From: Verrucomicrobiales bacterium
Lineage (GTDB): Bacteria > Verrucomicrobiota > Verrucomicrobiia > Limisphaerales > CAIMTB01
Assembly (NCBI GenBank): GCA_020845805.1
Contig: JADLFD010000115.1
Coordinates: forward strand, 1-41,544
Direction: 5' to 3'
Length of the DNA stretch: 41,544 nt
Position numbers and translations under genes: made by a program. Of the stretch, positions 9,818 through 18,706 are shown piece after piece. The notes below the pieces were generated by a model. It was not told where the DNA came from. It was given only the letters and a program-made list of their open reading frames with translations, and made no database searches. Numbering within the stretch: position 1 is the first letter of the stretch; each line of letters starts with the position of its first letter.

Positions 9818-11737
9818 CTATTCCATGGCCTGCAACTCTTCGGCGGCGCGTTCCCAGTCCTTATGGGCTTGCGCGAGGCGGTCGTGGACGTCCATCAGGT
9901 CGCGGTTCACCACCATGGCACGGCCCGGAGTGTTGTAGGTTTCGGGGCGTTCCAAATCGATCACCAGTTCCTTCTCGCGCGCCTCGAGTTTGGCGATGGC
10001 CTTCTCCAGATCACTGACCCGTTGCTGGAGGTCCTTGCGTTGCTTGGCTTTCTCCTGGCGCGCCTGCGCTTCGAGTCGTTTCTGTTCTTTGCGGGACGCT
10101 CCGTCCGGTGCGGGGGCGCTGAGGGTCTGGGCAGGGGAAGGGCCCGGCATCGGACCGGGCGTGGAACGGCCGGCCCCGGTCAAGCCGTCGCGTGCGCCCT
10201 GGCGGGTCTTGTCGAGGTAGTAATCGTAGCCGCCGGGGTAGTGGGAGAGGCGACCGGATTTGACGTGGACCACGTGATTCGCGATGGACCGGATGAAGTG
10301 CACATCGTGACTGATGAAGATGAGCGTGCCGGCGTATTGCTGCAGCGCCTCGATGAGGGCATCGACGCTGGCGAGGTCGAGGTGGGTGGTCGGCTCATCC
10401 ATCAGGATCAGGTTGGGCGGATCGAGCAGGAGTTTGACCAGTGCGAGGCGGCTTTTCTCACCGCCGCTCAGGACGCTGACCCGTTTGAAGACGTCGTCGC
10501 CCCGGAAGAGAAAGCTGCCGAGGACGGTGCGGACGAAGGTTTCCGTGACGCGTTGCGGGGTGTTGAAAGCTTCTTCGAGGACCGTGTGGGCGGGGTTGAG
10601 GGTATCGAGGCGGTACTGGGCGAAGTAGCCGGCGCGGACGTTGTGGCCGAGGGTGCGTTCGCCTGCCTGCGGCGTGAGTGCGCCGGCGAGGAGTTTGAGG
10701 AGGGTGGATTTGCCGGCGCCGTTGGGCCCGACGAGTACGATGCGGCGTCCGCGCTCGGCTTCGAAGTCGATGCCGTCGTAGATCGGCGTATTGCCGTAGG
10801 CGAAGCGGATTCCGGCGAGGCGGATGACGCGGAGTCCGCTGCGCTCGGGTTGAGGGAACTGGAAATCGACCACAGGCCCGTCGCTGCCGGGGACCTCGAC
10901 CATCTCCTCGCGCAGGCGTTCGATCTGCTTGAGTTTGCTTTGAGCCTGGGCGGCCTTGGTGTTTTTGGCGCGGAATCGATCGACGAAATCCTGGAGTTGA
11001 TCGATGCGCCGTTGTTGCGACTTGGCGGTGGCGAGCAAGGCCTGTTCGGTGGCTTCGCGCTGTCCGAGGTAGGAGTTGTAGTTGCCGGTGTACTTGTAGA
11101 GCCGGGCCTGGCGCACCTCGACGATGTGGGTGCAGAGCTGGTTGAGGAACTCGCGATCGTGCGAGATGAGGAGCAGCGCTCCCGGGTAAGTGCGCAGGTA
11201 TTCCTGGACCCAGATCAACGCCTCGAGGTCGAGGTGGTTGGTGGGTTCGTCCAGCATGAGCAGGTCGGGTTCCGACACGAGCAGCCGCGCCAGGTGGGCG
11301 CGCATGACCCAGCCGCCGCTCATTTCGCGAGCGGGCCGGTCGTAGTCGGATTCGCGAAAGGCGAGACCGGAGAGGATGCGTTTGGCGCGCGCGATGGTTT
11401 CGCCATCGACGGCGTGGTGGTGGCCCTCTTGGTGGATGTGTTCGTCGTCCCCGGCCTGGGGTTCCGGGTGATGAATGCCGAGGGCGAGGTCGAGGACGGT
11501 CTCATCGCCGGCCGGGGCGCTTTCCTGGGGCAGGATACCGACGCGGGAGCCGCGGGCGAAGGCGACGGTGCCTTCGTCGGCGGTTTCCTCTCCCAGCAGG
11601 ATGCGGAAGAGCGTGGATTTGCCGGCACCGTTGGGTCCGACCAAGCCGACGCGATCGCCGCGCACGATGGCGAGCGCCGCATCGGAGAAGAGAGTTCGGC
11701 CGCCGAAAGCCTTGGTGACCCCGCTAAACGTCAACAT
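9818..11737 (-). CDS. ABC-F family ATPase with His-rich loop
   Basis: A 639-residue soluble protein with two ABC ATPase domains and no membrane segment, the plan of ABC-F factors that act on ribosomes. Walker A motifs read GPNGAGKST (about residues 34-42) and again GPNGAGKSTLLKLLAG in the second half; signatures are MSGGW and LSGGEKSRLALVKLL; Walker B regions are LDEPTNHLDLEAL and MDEPTTHLDLASV. The interdomain linker lies between. The C-terminal 110 residues are Pro-rich then a charged coiled coil, like the C-terminal domain of Uup/YheS types. Residues 89-108 contain seven histidines, unusual for the family. The subtype (Uup, EttA or resistance type) cannot be fixed. It is transcribed away from the regulator next to it by 92 bases, in the same direction. 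Confidence 0.93.
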   Translation of the reverse strand: MLTFSGVTKAFGGRTLFSDAALAIVRGDRVGLVGPNGAGKSTLFRILLGEETADEGTVAFARGSRVGILPQESAPAGDETVLDLALGIHHPEPQAGDDEHIHQEGHHHAVDGETIARAKRILSGLAFRESDYDRPAREMSGGWVMRAHLARLLVSEPDLLMLDEPTNHLDLEALIWVQEYLRTYPGALLLISHDREFLNQLCTHIVEVRQARLYKYTGNYNSYLGQREATEQALLATAKSQQRRIDQLQDFVDRFRAKNTKAAQAQSKLKQIERLREEMVEVPGSDGPVVDFQFPQPERSGLRVIRLAGIRFAYGNTPIYDGIDFEAERGRRIVLVGPNGAGKSTLLKLLAGALTPQAGERTLGHNVRAGYFAQYRLDTLNPAHTVLEEAFNTPQRVTETFVRTVLGSFLFRGDDVFKRVSVLSGGEKSRLALVKLLLDPPNLILMDEPTTHLDLASVDALIEALQQYAGTLIFISHDVHFIRSIANHVVHVKSGRLSHYPGGYDYYLDKTRQGARDGLTGAGRSTPGPMPGPSPAQTLSAPAPDGASRKEQKRLEAQARQEKAKQRKDLQQRVSDLEKAIAKLEAREKELVIDLERPETYNTPGRAMVVNRDLMDVHDRLAQAHKDWERAAEELQAME

Positions 11738-11829
11738 GCCGGACCAGCATGCCGGGATCGGTGCGGACGTTCAATGCGGGGTCACGGGAGATTGGGCGTT
11801 CGGACGTCGGCCGGCGGGTGGGGTGCTGC

Positions 11830-12852
11830 TCAGGTGGCGCTGGTGGGCGCGTGGCGGTCGAGCAGTTGGCGTGCGGCGAGGGCGGTGCTTTCCACGAGTT
11901 CGCGCGGGGCGAGGACTTGGGCGTGTCCGCCCCAGCCCAGGATCCAGCGTTGCACTTCGACGAGGCTGCCCAGTTTGAGATGGAGTTCGACCTCGCCGCC
12001 GTCGAGCTCGGTGAGGCGTTGCGAGGGGTGCCAGCGCTTTTCGCGGATGTAATCGGCGACCGACTCATCGAAGCGGAGGGCGACCTCGTATTCGCCGTCG
12101 GTGGAGAAGATGCCGAAGCTGTCGCGCAACTGCTTTTCCAGAGCGAACCGGGCGGGGCGGGCGAAGGACTTGCCGGTGGGCTCCACGTTCGCGATGCGGG
12201 TGGGGACGAAGGTGCGCAGGGCATGGCGCAGGTGATCGAAGGCGAAGAGGTACCAGTCGCCGTTGACGTTGGCGAGGTGGTGTGGGTCGACCACCCGTTC
12301 CTCGGGGCTGCGAGCTCCGGGCTTGCGGTAGGTGAGGCGCAGTTGCTGGCGGCGTTGGATGGCGGAGGCGAGGGTTTCCATCACCGGCAGGTTGACGATG
12401 GGTTCGGCGCTGGTGCGGAAGCTGATGGCGTGATCCCACTCCGCGAGGTTGAGGGAGATGGTGTCGGGAAGGGCTCGTTCGAGCTTCTTGAGTGCGGTCA
12501 CCAGCCGTTCCTCGAAGGGGGTGCCGCGGTATTGTTGGAGCGCCTTTTCCGCGACCATGAGGGCGAAGAGTTCGCCTTCGCTGATCTGCAACGAGGGGAA
12601 GGCGTCCACCTCCTCGGTGTAGAAGTAGCCGTTGCGCTCGGTATCGAAGTCGATGGGCAGCCCCATGCGATCGCGCATGAATTGCAGATCGCGGCGGACC
12701 GTTTTCACACAGACTTCGAGTGCCGAGGACAGGCTGGGTGCGTTGGGGAATTCCCCGGCATGAAGGAGGGCGTGGATGCGCATCATGCGCTCCACCGGGG
12801 GGCGGGAACTGGGCAGGTCTTCGGGGGTGGTGGGACGGCGCGGACGTTTCAT
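11830..12852 (-). CDS. WYL-domain transcriptional regulator
   Basis: A 340-residue DNA-binding regulator. An N-terminal winged helix (about residues 20-80) has the HTH pattern PSLSSALEVCVKTVRRDLQFMRDRMG and the wing GYFYTEE. The WYL region follows (about 145-215): RQQLRLTYRKPG, DPHHLANVNGDWYLFAFDH and RTFVPTRIANVE; a WCX-type C-terminal extension ends the protein. WYL domains are thought to bind ligands such as nucleic acids or nucleotides and often control stress, DNA repair or defence genes. An upstream in-frame ATG (12915) would add 21 Pro-rich residues; the ATG at 12852 before MKRPRRPTT is preferred but not certain. It is divergent from the lamin-tail gene, with 180 bases between them, which it might control. 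Confidence 0.9.
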   Translation of the reverse strand: MKRPRRPTTPEDLPSSRPPVERMMRIHALLHAGEFPNAPSLSSALEVCVKTVRRDLQFMRDRMGLPIDFDTERNGYFYTEEVDAFPSLQISEGELFALMVAEKALQQYRGTPFEERLVTALKKLERALPDTISLNLAEWDHAISFRTSAEPIVNLPVMETLASAIQRRQQLRLTYRKPGARSPEERVVDPHHLANVNGDWYLFAFDHLRHALRTFVPTRIANVEPTGKSFARPARFALEKQLRDSFGIFSTDGEYEVALRFDESVADYIREKRWHPSQRLTELDGGEVELHLKLGSLVEVQRWILGWGGHAQVLAPRELVESTALAARQLLDRHAPTSAT

Positions 12853-13032
12853 GGCAGGACCCCTGGGAGCATGGGGGAGGGGGATGTCGCGGGGAAGGGT
12901 GGAGACGGCACCCACGGGGAGGGCGGCTGGGCGGCGGCGGTTGCGTCCGGCCCTGGCTTTCGATCAAGGTTGCGTGGTGGTGCCTCCCGTTGTGCGCCTG
13001 AGGTAGCGGTGTCGGTTCATTTGTTTGAAGCC

Positions 13033-14904
13033 ATGCACTGGAATTTAGTTCTCGTGGGAGTTCTGACCCTGGCGTCGACGTCCTGGGGGCAGGCGCAGAC
13101 CGGCGTGATGGTCACCAACATCGCGCATCTGCGACGGCAGTTGAACCAGACCACGTTCGTCCCGACGAACACGGCCCAGATCTTCCAGGTGGAAGGGATC
13201 GTCACTTCCTGGACCAACCTGGCGGTGCCGGCTCACGGGATGTTCTACCTGCAGGATGACACGGCGGGGATCGCGGTCTTCCACAGTGGCGCGGCGGGTG
13301 TGGTGCCTCCGGCGGGGGCTCGGGTGCGGGTGCGCGCTTCGCTGTCCCAATTCAACGGTTTGTTGGAATTGGTGCCACGTGTGGTGGACGTGAATCACCG
13401 CGTGCAGATCCTGGAAACCGGGCGCCCTCTCCCGCTGCCACGCCGACTCGGGGTGGGCACGCTGGCGGCTCTCTCGACGTTGGAGAAGGAGATGCTGGAA
13501 GGAAGTCTGGTGTCCCTCACCAACGTCACGCTCGCGGATCCCGCGCGGCGAACGTTCGTGGGGGGAGTGGCGGAGACTCTCCTCGATGCGGCGGGGTTCG
13601 CGTTCAGCATGCAGGTCGATGCCCGCACGGACATTCCCAACCAGGTTCGGACCTCCGAGGCGTTTAGCGTGACGGGGGTCCTTGGCCAGTTCGACAACGC
13701 CGCGCCGTGGGATTCCGGTTACCTGCTGCTACCGACGCGGTTTGCCGATGTGTTGATTCCGCGCAAGCCACCCACGATCCGGTTCACCTGTCGACTGACC
13801 CAGGTGGCGCATCCGGGGGATGTCCCGGTGAGCGCGCGATCCGAGTACGCGGTGCATCAGGGCGACGAGTTGGAGATCGAGTATGAGGTCACGGATCCGG
13901 AGGCGCGGCCGATGCGGATCGAGGCGGGGGTGGAGCCGGGACTGCCGGCTGGGGCGGGTTGGGATCCCGTGCCTCCAGCGGGTGCGACAGTGACGGGGGG
14001 GCAGCGTCTCCTCTACCGCATGACGGGGACGGAGGCGTTGGCGGGGCGCGTTTTTCGGCCGACGCTGAAGGCATGGAACGACGTGGCCACCAACGTCGTC
14101 ACGGTGAAGATCTACGTCCCGACGGCGGCCGAGCAGGCGGTGGTGCTGATGGAGATCTTCGCCAATCCCTCGTCCACCGGGGCCGGGTTCGTCTTCAACC
14201 CACTGCAACGGGCGAGCAACCCGGAGGATCCGGCGAGGGACGATGAGTTTCTCGAGTTGGTGAACTTCAGTGCTGCGGCGGTGGATTTGCGGGGTTGGCG
14301 GATTGAGGACGCGGTGGGGATGCGGCATGAGTTCCGCGGATCGTTTGTGATCCCGGCGCGGTCGGCGGGGATCGTGTATGGCGGGCCTTTGCGCGGATTG
14401 ACACCGAACCTGGGGGTGCCCGTCGCGGCGGCGAACGCGGGGGGCGAAGGCCTTTCCCTGGACGATCTGGGGGACACCATCGAGGTGTACAACGCCGGCA
14501 CGAATCTGGTGTTCCGAATGGTGTACGTGGCGACCCAGGTCTCGAGTGCCACTTCCTTGGCGCGCTATCCAGACGCCTCGGGTCTCTGGGTCGAGCACTC
14601 CAGCGTGGCGCGGCTGCAGGTGAGTCCCGGGTTGCAATCCGACGGGCGCAGTTACCTGGAGCCGATGCTTCGGTTCGACCCCATCTCGGTCACGGCGCGC
14701 CGCGGCTCCGACGGTCAGATTTCGCTGCGATGGAACGCGACGCCGGGAGTGCCGTACACCGTCTGGTCGGCGGAGACCCTGACGACGGGGTTCCGTCAGG
14801 AGAGCCTGCGTGGAATGCAATTTCCGAACGGCCTGGGTCAGTATGTGGACCCGATCCCCGTCACGACTCGGAAATCGCGGTTCTATCGGGTCAGCACGCC
14901 GTGA
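13033..14904 (+). CDS. Secreted lamin-tail domain protein
   Basis: A 623-residue exported protein. It starts with a signal peptide, MHWNLVLVGVLTLASTSWGQA, cleaved near residue 22. The first half (about 25-235) is beta-rich and resembles an OB-fold region found in secreted nucleases and adhesins (GMFYLQDDTAGIAVFHSG; LVSLTNVTL). A middle part (about 240-360) resembles an Ig-like domain. At about 370-520 is a lamin-tail (LTD) domain: VLMEIFANPSS, DEFLELVNFSAAAVDLRGWRIED and FVIPARSAGIV. The last 60 residues (ISLRWNATPGVPYTVWSAETL ... FYRVSTP) are typical of verrucomicrobial secreted proteins. There is no PEP-CTERM-like tail. Nuclease residues were not recognised, so binding or adhesion is as likely as catalysis. 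An alternative GTG start lies at 13009. Confidence 0.85.
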   Translation: MHWNLVLVGVLTLASTSWGQAQTGVMVTNIAHLRRQLNQTTFVPTNTAQIFQVEGIVTSWTNLAVPAHGMFYLQDDTAGIAVFHSGAAGVVPPAGARVRVRASLSQFNGLLELVPRVVDVNHRVQILETGRPLPLPRRLGVGTLAALSTLEKEMLEGSLVSLTNVTLADPARRTFVGGVAETLLDAAGFAFSMQVDARTDIPNQVRTSEAFSVTGVLGQFDNAAPWDSGYLLLPTRFADVLIPRKPPTIRFTCRLTQVAHPGDVPVSARSEYAVHQGDELEIEYEVTDPEARPMRIEAGVEPGLPAGAGWDPVPPAGATVTGGQRLLYRMTGTEALAGRVFRPTLKAWNDVATNVVTVKIYVPTAAEQAVVLMEIFANPSSTGAGFVFNPLQRASNPEDPARDDEFLELVNFSAAAVDLRGWRIEDAVGMRHEFRGSFVIPARSAGIVYGGPLRGLTPNLGVPVAAANAGGEGLSLDDLGDTIEVYNAGTNLVFRMVYVATQVSSATSLARYPDASGLWVEHSSVARLQVSPGLQSDGRSYLEPMLRFDPISVTARRGSDGQISLRWNATPGVPYTVWSAETLTTGFRQESLRGMQFPNGLGQYVDPIPVTTRKSRFYRVSTP

Positions 14905-14917
14905 GGTGGGTGGTCCC

Positions 14918-16438
14918 TCAGGGCTTGGGGGAGGGGGCGGGGGCGGGCGGTTGGAAGGCGAGTTTTTGCTGGAGCGTTCTGACAGCCTCGGCGGGGGACT
15001 GGGTGCCGTTGGCGAGGAGACCTCCGGCGAGGCCGGCGGCGTAGGCGGTGGAGACCGAAGTGCCGTGGACCACGAAACTGTCGCCTTGGAACGGGACCAC
15101 GCTGGTGCCTGGGGCGATGAGGTCGACGAAGACGCCGCGGTTGGCGTAAGTGGCGATCTGTCCGGGACGGTCGCTGGCGGTGACGGCGAGGACCTCGGGA
15201 TACGCGGCGGGGTAGGTGGGTAACGTGGAGGGGGTGTTTCCGGGGGCGCCGAAGGTGATCACGCCGGCGGCACTGGCCTGCTTCAGGATGTCGTGGACCA
15301 CGGGGCTGGGGCTGGGTCCGCTCAGGCTGAGGTTCAGGATATCGGCCCCGCGTTCGAGGGCCGCGGCGATGCCTTGTGCGAGTTCGAACGTGGTGGTTTG
15401 CCCGCTGGCTCCGTAGATATCGACGGGGAGCACGCGGACGGGGACTGGTCCGGATTCCTGCTGCGTGACGGAGAGTCCTTGAAGGATGGTTTCGAACATG
15501 GCGGAGCCGTGGCTGAGGCCGGAGTCCTGGGCGCTGGCGCTGGCGGCAGAGGCGACGGGCACGGACGGAAGCAGGAAATCGGCGTGCGCGAGACCGGAGG
15601 TGGCGAGGCCGGTATCGAGCAGGGCGATGATGACGGAGGACGCGTCGTTCATGGGGCGTGCGCGGAGTCCGGACAAGGGGGGGGCGGTGGCACCGGGTGC
15701 GGGGAGGACGCTGCCGGGGGTGCCGAGGGTGTAGTTGGATTCCACGCTGGCGACGTTTTCCTCGCGGGTGAGGGCTTCGCGCGCGGCGGCGGCGGCTTCG
15801 GCGGAGTCGAATTGCAGGCGGTAGGCGTCGAGGGAATCAATGGAACCCACGACGCGTGCGCCGAGGCGTTTGGCGAGTTCCTGGAGGGAGGCGCCGGTGC
15901 CTGGTTTCAAGCGCACCACCAGTTCATTGGCGATGACGTTGGTGCCGGTGCTGGCGGCTTTTTCGGCGAGGGGCGGTCGGATGATTTGGGTGGCCTGTGC
16001 GGTGGACGAGCGGAAGACCAGGAGGCGTGCCGGGCCACTGGGGGACGGAACCAGGGCGAAATTCACATCCGCGAGCAGGGAGGCGAGGGCTTCGCGTTCG
16101 GGGCGGCGGTCGAATTTGGCGGAGACAGGGGATTCCAGGCCGGGCTCGACAAGGACGAGCCAGCCGGTGGCTTCGGCGATGCGTTCGAGGGTGCGGGAGA
16201 GGGGCCAGCTTTGCAGATCGGCGTCGACGCGGCGTTCGGCGCGATGCCAGTGGAGCGTGCCTTCGGCAGGAGCGGCGGGAGCGGCGGAGGCGGTCAGGAG
16301 GGCGGCCAGGAGGCAGGTGGCAACGAGGATCGGGGCGAACGCCGAGGGACGCCGTGCGAGTGGGCTTCGGAGCCTGCGCTCGGTTGCGGCGGCAGGGGCC
16401 ACCGCGATCGGGGTCACGACGGCGAAACGAGTCGGCAT
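14918..16438 (-). CDS. Subtilisin-family serine protease with STN-like domain
   Basis: A 506-residue exported peptidase of family S8. A hydrophobic export segment (about residues 33-55) comes after a long basic N-terminus. Residues about 60-145 (LHWHRAERRVDADLQSWPL ... LLVFRSS) look like an STN/secretin N-terminal domain. Then comes a fervidolysin-type propeptide (about 168-238: NELVVRLKPGTGASLQELAK; VASVESNYTLG). The catalytic domain has Asp275 (ALLDTGL), His310 (LSHGSAM), oxyanion Asn401 (GAPGN) and Ser461 (HGTSVSTAYAAG), so it appears active. The combination with an STN-like domain is unusual. The tail ends in Pro/Ala residues. It is convergent with the lamin-tail gene (13 bases apart) and downstream of the DUF3106 gene. 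Confidence 0.92.
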   Translation of the reverse strand: MPTRFAVVTPIAVAPAAATERRLRSPLARRPSAFAPILVATCLLAALLTASAAPAAPAEGTLHWHRAERRVDADLQSWPLSRTLERIAEATGWLVLVEPGLESPVSAKFDRRPEREALASLLADVNFALVPSPSGPARLLVFRSSTAQATQIIRPPLAEKAASTGTNVIANELVVRLKPGTGASLQELAKRLGARVVGSIDSLDAYRLQFDSAEAAAAAREALTREENVASVESNYTLGTPGSVLPAPGATAPPLSGLRARPMNDASSVIIALLDTGLATSGLAHADFLLPSVPVASAASASAQDSGLSHGSAMFETILQGLSVTQQESGPVPVRVLPVDIYGASGQTTTFELAQGIAAALERGADILNLSLSGPSPSPVVHDILKQASAAGVITFGAPGNTPSTLPTYPAAYPEVLAVTASDRPGQIATYANRGVFVDLIAPGTSVVPFQGDSFVVHGTSVSTAYAAGLAGGLLANGTQSPAEAVRTLQQKLAFQPPAPAPSPKP

Positions 16439-16528
16439 TGGGTGGAACGTAGCGGTCCCAGGTGGAACGGCACGTGGAAACTTTCGGCGCGCGCGCGAGG
16501 CGTGAGCGGGGTGGGGTGCAGGGACCGC

Positions 16529-17509
16529 TTACGGGGCGGGCTCGGGGGCGGAGCCGGCGAGGCGCGGGTTTTGGCGGACTGGGGGGAGGGGAGGTGGGGT
16601 GCCGTCGGTGGGCAGCGGGGGGAGGATGGGGAGTTTATCGACCAGTTGGCGCCAGGCGGCGCGTTCCTCGGCGGGGAGTTTCTCCCAGCGTTCCGCACGG
16701 CGGAGGAACTCGGCGCGTTCGGAGTTGGAGAGGGTGGTGAACCGCGTGAAGGAATCGATGCAGGACTGGCGCTGGTCGGGCGAGAGCAGCCGGAAGCGTT
16801 CGAGAACGCGTTCCATGGCCTGGCGTTCGCGGGCATCCATGGTGAGCAGAGCGCGTTGCACGCGCGGGGCGGGGGCCTGGAAAAACTGGGTCCACTGCTG
16901 GCGTGCGCGTTCGCGTTGTTCCGGAGTGAGATCCTGGAGCGGCCCGAGTTCCGCCTGGACGCGGAGGGGGACGGGTGGGGCGGCGGAGAGGGAGGGGCCG
17001 GTGCCGGGAGGGAGGGGAGGGGGGGACACGGTTTTGAGTCGTGCGAAGTAACGGATGGCGCGTTCGTGCTGCAGCAGGGCTTCGCGGTCGGAGGCGGGGA
17101 GGGCATCCCAGAGTTCGAGGCGTTCCGCGAGGATGGGGCGCAACGATTCGGGTGCGGTGGCGAGCAGCGATTGCCGTTCCGCGGCGGGACGGCGGAGCAG
17201 TTGCTGCATGTGCCAGTAGAGATCCGTGGCGTTCAGGCGCTGCTCGCGATCGGGGGCGGCGAGTCGCTCATAATCGGCGAGTCGCGCGCGAAGGGCGGCG
17301 CGTTGGGGTTCCGGGCGCTGGCTGACGAGGCGTTCGCGGGCCGGAGCCGGCAGAGCGAGGAGCTGGCGAAAGCCGGTGATGGGTGAGGTGGGGAGCGGCG
17401 GGAGGGGAGGGGGTGTCGGGGTGGCGGCGGGGGATGCGACGGCGGAGCAGAGGGCCAGGGCCGCGAGGAGCGCGCGCAGGGGGAAGAGCAGTCGCAGGGG
17501 CAGTTTCAT
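16529..17509 (-). CDS. DUF3106-like periplasmic protein
   Basis: A 326-residue exported protein resembling the DUF3106 family, of unknown function. After a signal peptide (about residues 1-29, ending SPAAT) and a Pro-rich stretch, it consists of repeated charged helices with the recurrent pattern 'L-P-A-x-x-R-x-x-L/A': SITGFRQLLALPAPARERL, PASDREALLQHERA, LTPEQRERARQQWTQFF, LSPDQRQSCIDSFTRF, LPAEERAAWRQLV. It ends Pro-rich. Its ATG overlaps the stop of the anti-sigma gene by four bases (ATGA, 17506-17509), so translation is coupled. Such proteins commonly follow ECF sigma and anti-sigma genes; a role as a periplasmic sensor resembling CpxP/Spy-type helical proteins is possible but is inference. 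Confidence 0.82.
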   Translation of the reverse strand: MKLPLRLLFPLRALLAALALCSAVASPAATPTPPPLPPLPTSPITGFRQLLALPAPARERLVSQRPEPQRAALRARLADYERLAAPDREQRLNATDLYWHMQQLLRRPAAERQSLLATAPESLRPILAERLELWDALPASDREALLQHERAIRYFARLKTVSPPPLPPGTGPSLSAAPPVPLRVQAELGPLQDLTPEQRERARQQWTQFFQAPAPRVQRALLTMDARERQAMERVLERFRLLSPDQRQSCIDSFTRFTTLSNSERAEFLRRAERWEKLPAEERAAWRQLVDKLPILPPLPTDGTPPPLPPVRQNPRLAGSAPEPAP

Positions 17510-18006
17510 TGGAGTGCGGCGAGGAGTTCGAAGTCGACGGGGGGCGGGTTTTCCCCGAAGCGCTGGATGGCGTCGAAGTCCTGGAGCAGACCGGACGGCA
17601 TCTCGGCGATGAAACGGAGGGGGGAGACCTGGCGTGCGAACTCGGCGTCGGCGCGGGAGCGTCGTTGTTCCATCACGGTGATGGCGGCCAGCAGCACGAG
17701 GGCGGCGGCGGCGAGGGAGATCCAGCGTTGCCAGGCGGTCCAGAATCCGGCGCGGCGAGGGGATTCGCGGCGGTGGCGTTGGGATTCTTCGCGTCGGATT
17801 TCGGCCATGACCTGGGCCGTGAACGGGGCGGGCACAGGGGGGGCGGGCAGCTGACGCAGGGCGCGGGCGAGGGATTCGTCTTCGCGCCAGGACTCGGCTT
17901 CGGCGGGGTGCTCGCGCAACCAGTGAGCGAGGCGGGCCTGTTCACCCGCGGTCAAGGGGCGACGGAGGAGCGCATCGCGCAGATCCTGGATTGGGTCGTG
18001 ATTCAT
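17506..18006 (-). CDS. Probable anti-sigma factor, single membrane pass
   Basis: A 166-residue membrane protein. The cytoplasmic N-terminal part (about residues 1-95) has the helical, acidic composition and LRRPLTAGEQARLAHWLREHP segment typical of anti-sigma domains that hold an ECF sigma factor; there is no zinc-binding HxxxCxxC motif. A membrane helix follows at about 101-118 (WISLAAAALVLLAAITVM), and a short outer part of about 45 residues. It starts 12 bases after the ECF sigma stop and overlaps the DUF3106 start. Location and topology make it the likely regulator of that sigma factor. The sequence alone does not prove binding. Confidence 0.82.
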   Translation of the reverse strand: MNHDPIQDLRDALLRRPLTAGEQARLAHWLREHPAEAESWREDESLARALRQLPAPPVPAPFTAQVMAEIRREESQRHRRESPRRAGFWTAWQRWISLAAAALVLLAAITVMEQRRSRADAEFARQVSPLRFIAEMPSGLLQDFDAIQRFGENPPPVDFELLAALQ

Positions 18007-18018
18007 CCTTGAGTCCTT

Positions 18019-18675
18019 TCAACCCCGGGAATCCGGCAAAGTTTCCCGGCCGTGGGCCGAGGTCCAGTCGCCGGTGCCGAGGTAGTTCTTGAGACGGCGT
18101 TTCAGCGTTTCCCGGGCGCGGTGAATGAGGGATTTGGTGGCGGAGACGGAAACTCCCATCACGCGTCCGATTTCTTCGTAGGGCAGCTCTTGGTCTTTGA
18201 AGAGGAGCAGGGCGGTGCGCTGGGCCTCGGGGAGGTCGGCGACCGCCTCCCCGACCTTGGCCTCCAACTCGTGGGTGAGCACCGAGTCCTCGACCCCCTT
18301 GGTGCGGGTATCCAGGTGGTCGTGTTCGCGTGGGCTGTCGGTGCCTTCCACCGGGGCATCGAGGGATTCCGTGGGGTGCCGTCCGCGGCGGCGCAGTTCG
18401 TTGAGGCAGAGGTTGCGCGCGATGGTGAAGAGCCAGGTGGAGAAGCGGGATCGGACCTGGTACCGGGGGGCGGCCTTCCAGGCCTGGACGAATACGGCCT
18501 GGGCCAGGTCCTCGGTCTCGTCCGGATCGAGGAGGGTGCGATAGATGAAGTGGAAGATTGGCTGGCGATACTTGGTGACCAGGGATTCGAACGCGTCGAG
18601 GTCGCCTTGCTGCACGCGCAGCATCAGGGCGGCATCTTCGTCGGGTTCGACGCTCATCATGTCCACGGTATGCAA
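18019..18675 (-). CDS. ECF RNA polymerase sigma factor (RpoE-like)
   Basis: A 218-residue sigma-70 family factor that directs RNA polymerase to its own promoter set. Region 2 (about residues 22-95) contains GDLDAFESLVTKYRQPIFHFIYR, DETEDLAQAVFVQAWKA and FSTWLFTIARNLCLNELRRR. A linker with acidic and Pro residues follows, then region 4 (about 140-200): LPEAQRTALLLFKDQELPYEEIG and the HTH VSVSATKSLIHRARETLK. Three in-frame ATG codons (18675, 18660, 18657) could start it; the first is taken, none has a clear ribosome binding site. It lies 31 bases after the pseudouridine synthase gene and leads the sigma/anti-sigma/DUF3106 unit. No matching ECF promoter was found by eye upstream. Confidence 0.95.
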   Translation of the reverse strand: MHTVDMMSVEPDEDAALMLRVQQGDLDAFESLVTKYRQPIFHFIYRTLLDPDETEDLAQAVFVQAWKAAPRYQVRSRFSTWLFTIARNLCLNELRRRGRHPTESLDAPVEGTDSPREHDHLDTRTKGVEDSVLTHELEAKVGEAVADLPEAQRTALLLFKDQELPYEEIGRVMGVSVSATKSLIHRARETLKRRLKNYLGTGDWTSAHGRETLPDSRG

Positions 18676-18706
18676 AACCGCCGGTGCGGGAAAGTTGCGG
18701 CCTGGT

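Noticed and set aside
9776-12052. 758-residue plus-strand frame
   Set aside because: Antisense to the ABC-F and WYL genes, whose motifs are unmistakable; the antisense product has no recognisable fold.
16451-16529. Nine-base inverted repeat (AGCGGTCCC/GGGACCGCT) between the DUF3106 and protease genes
   Set aside because: Perfect, but arms 61 bases apart; by a rough estimate a few such pairs are expected by chance in intergenic DNA this rich in GC.
15293-17386. 697-residue plus-strand frame
   Set aside because: Antisense to the S8 protease and DUF3106 genes; low-complexity Gly/Glu-rich.
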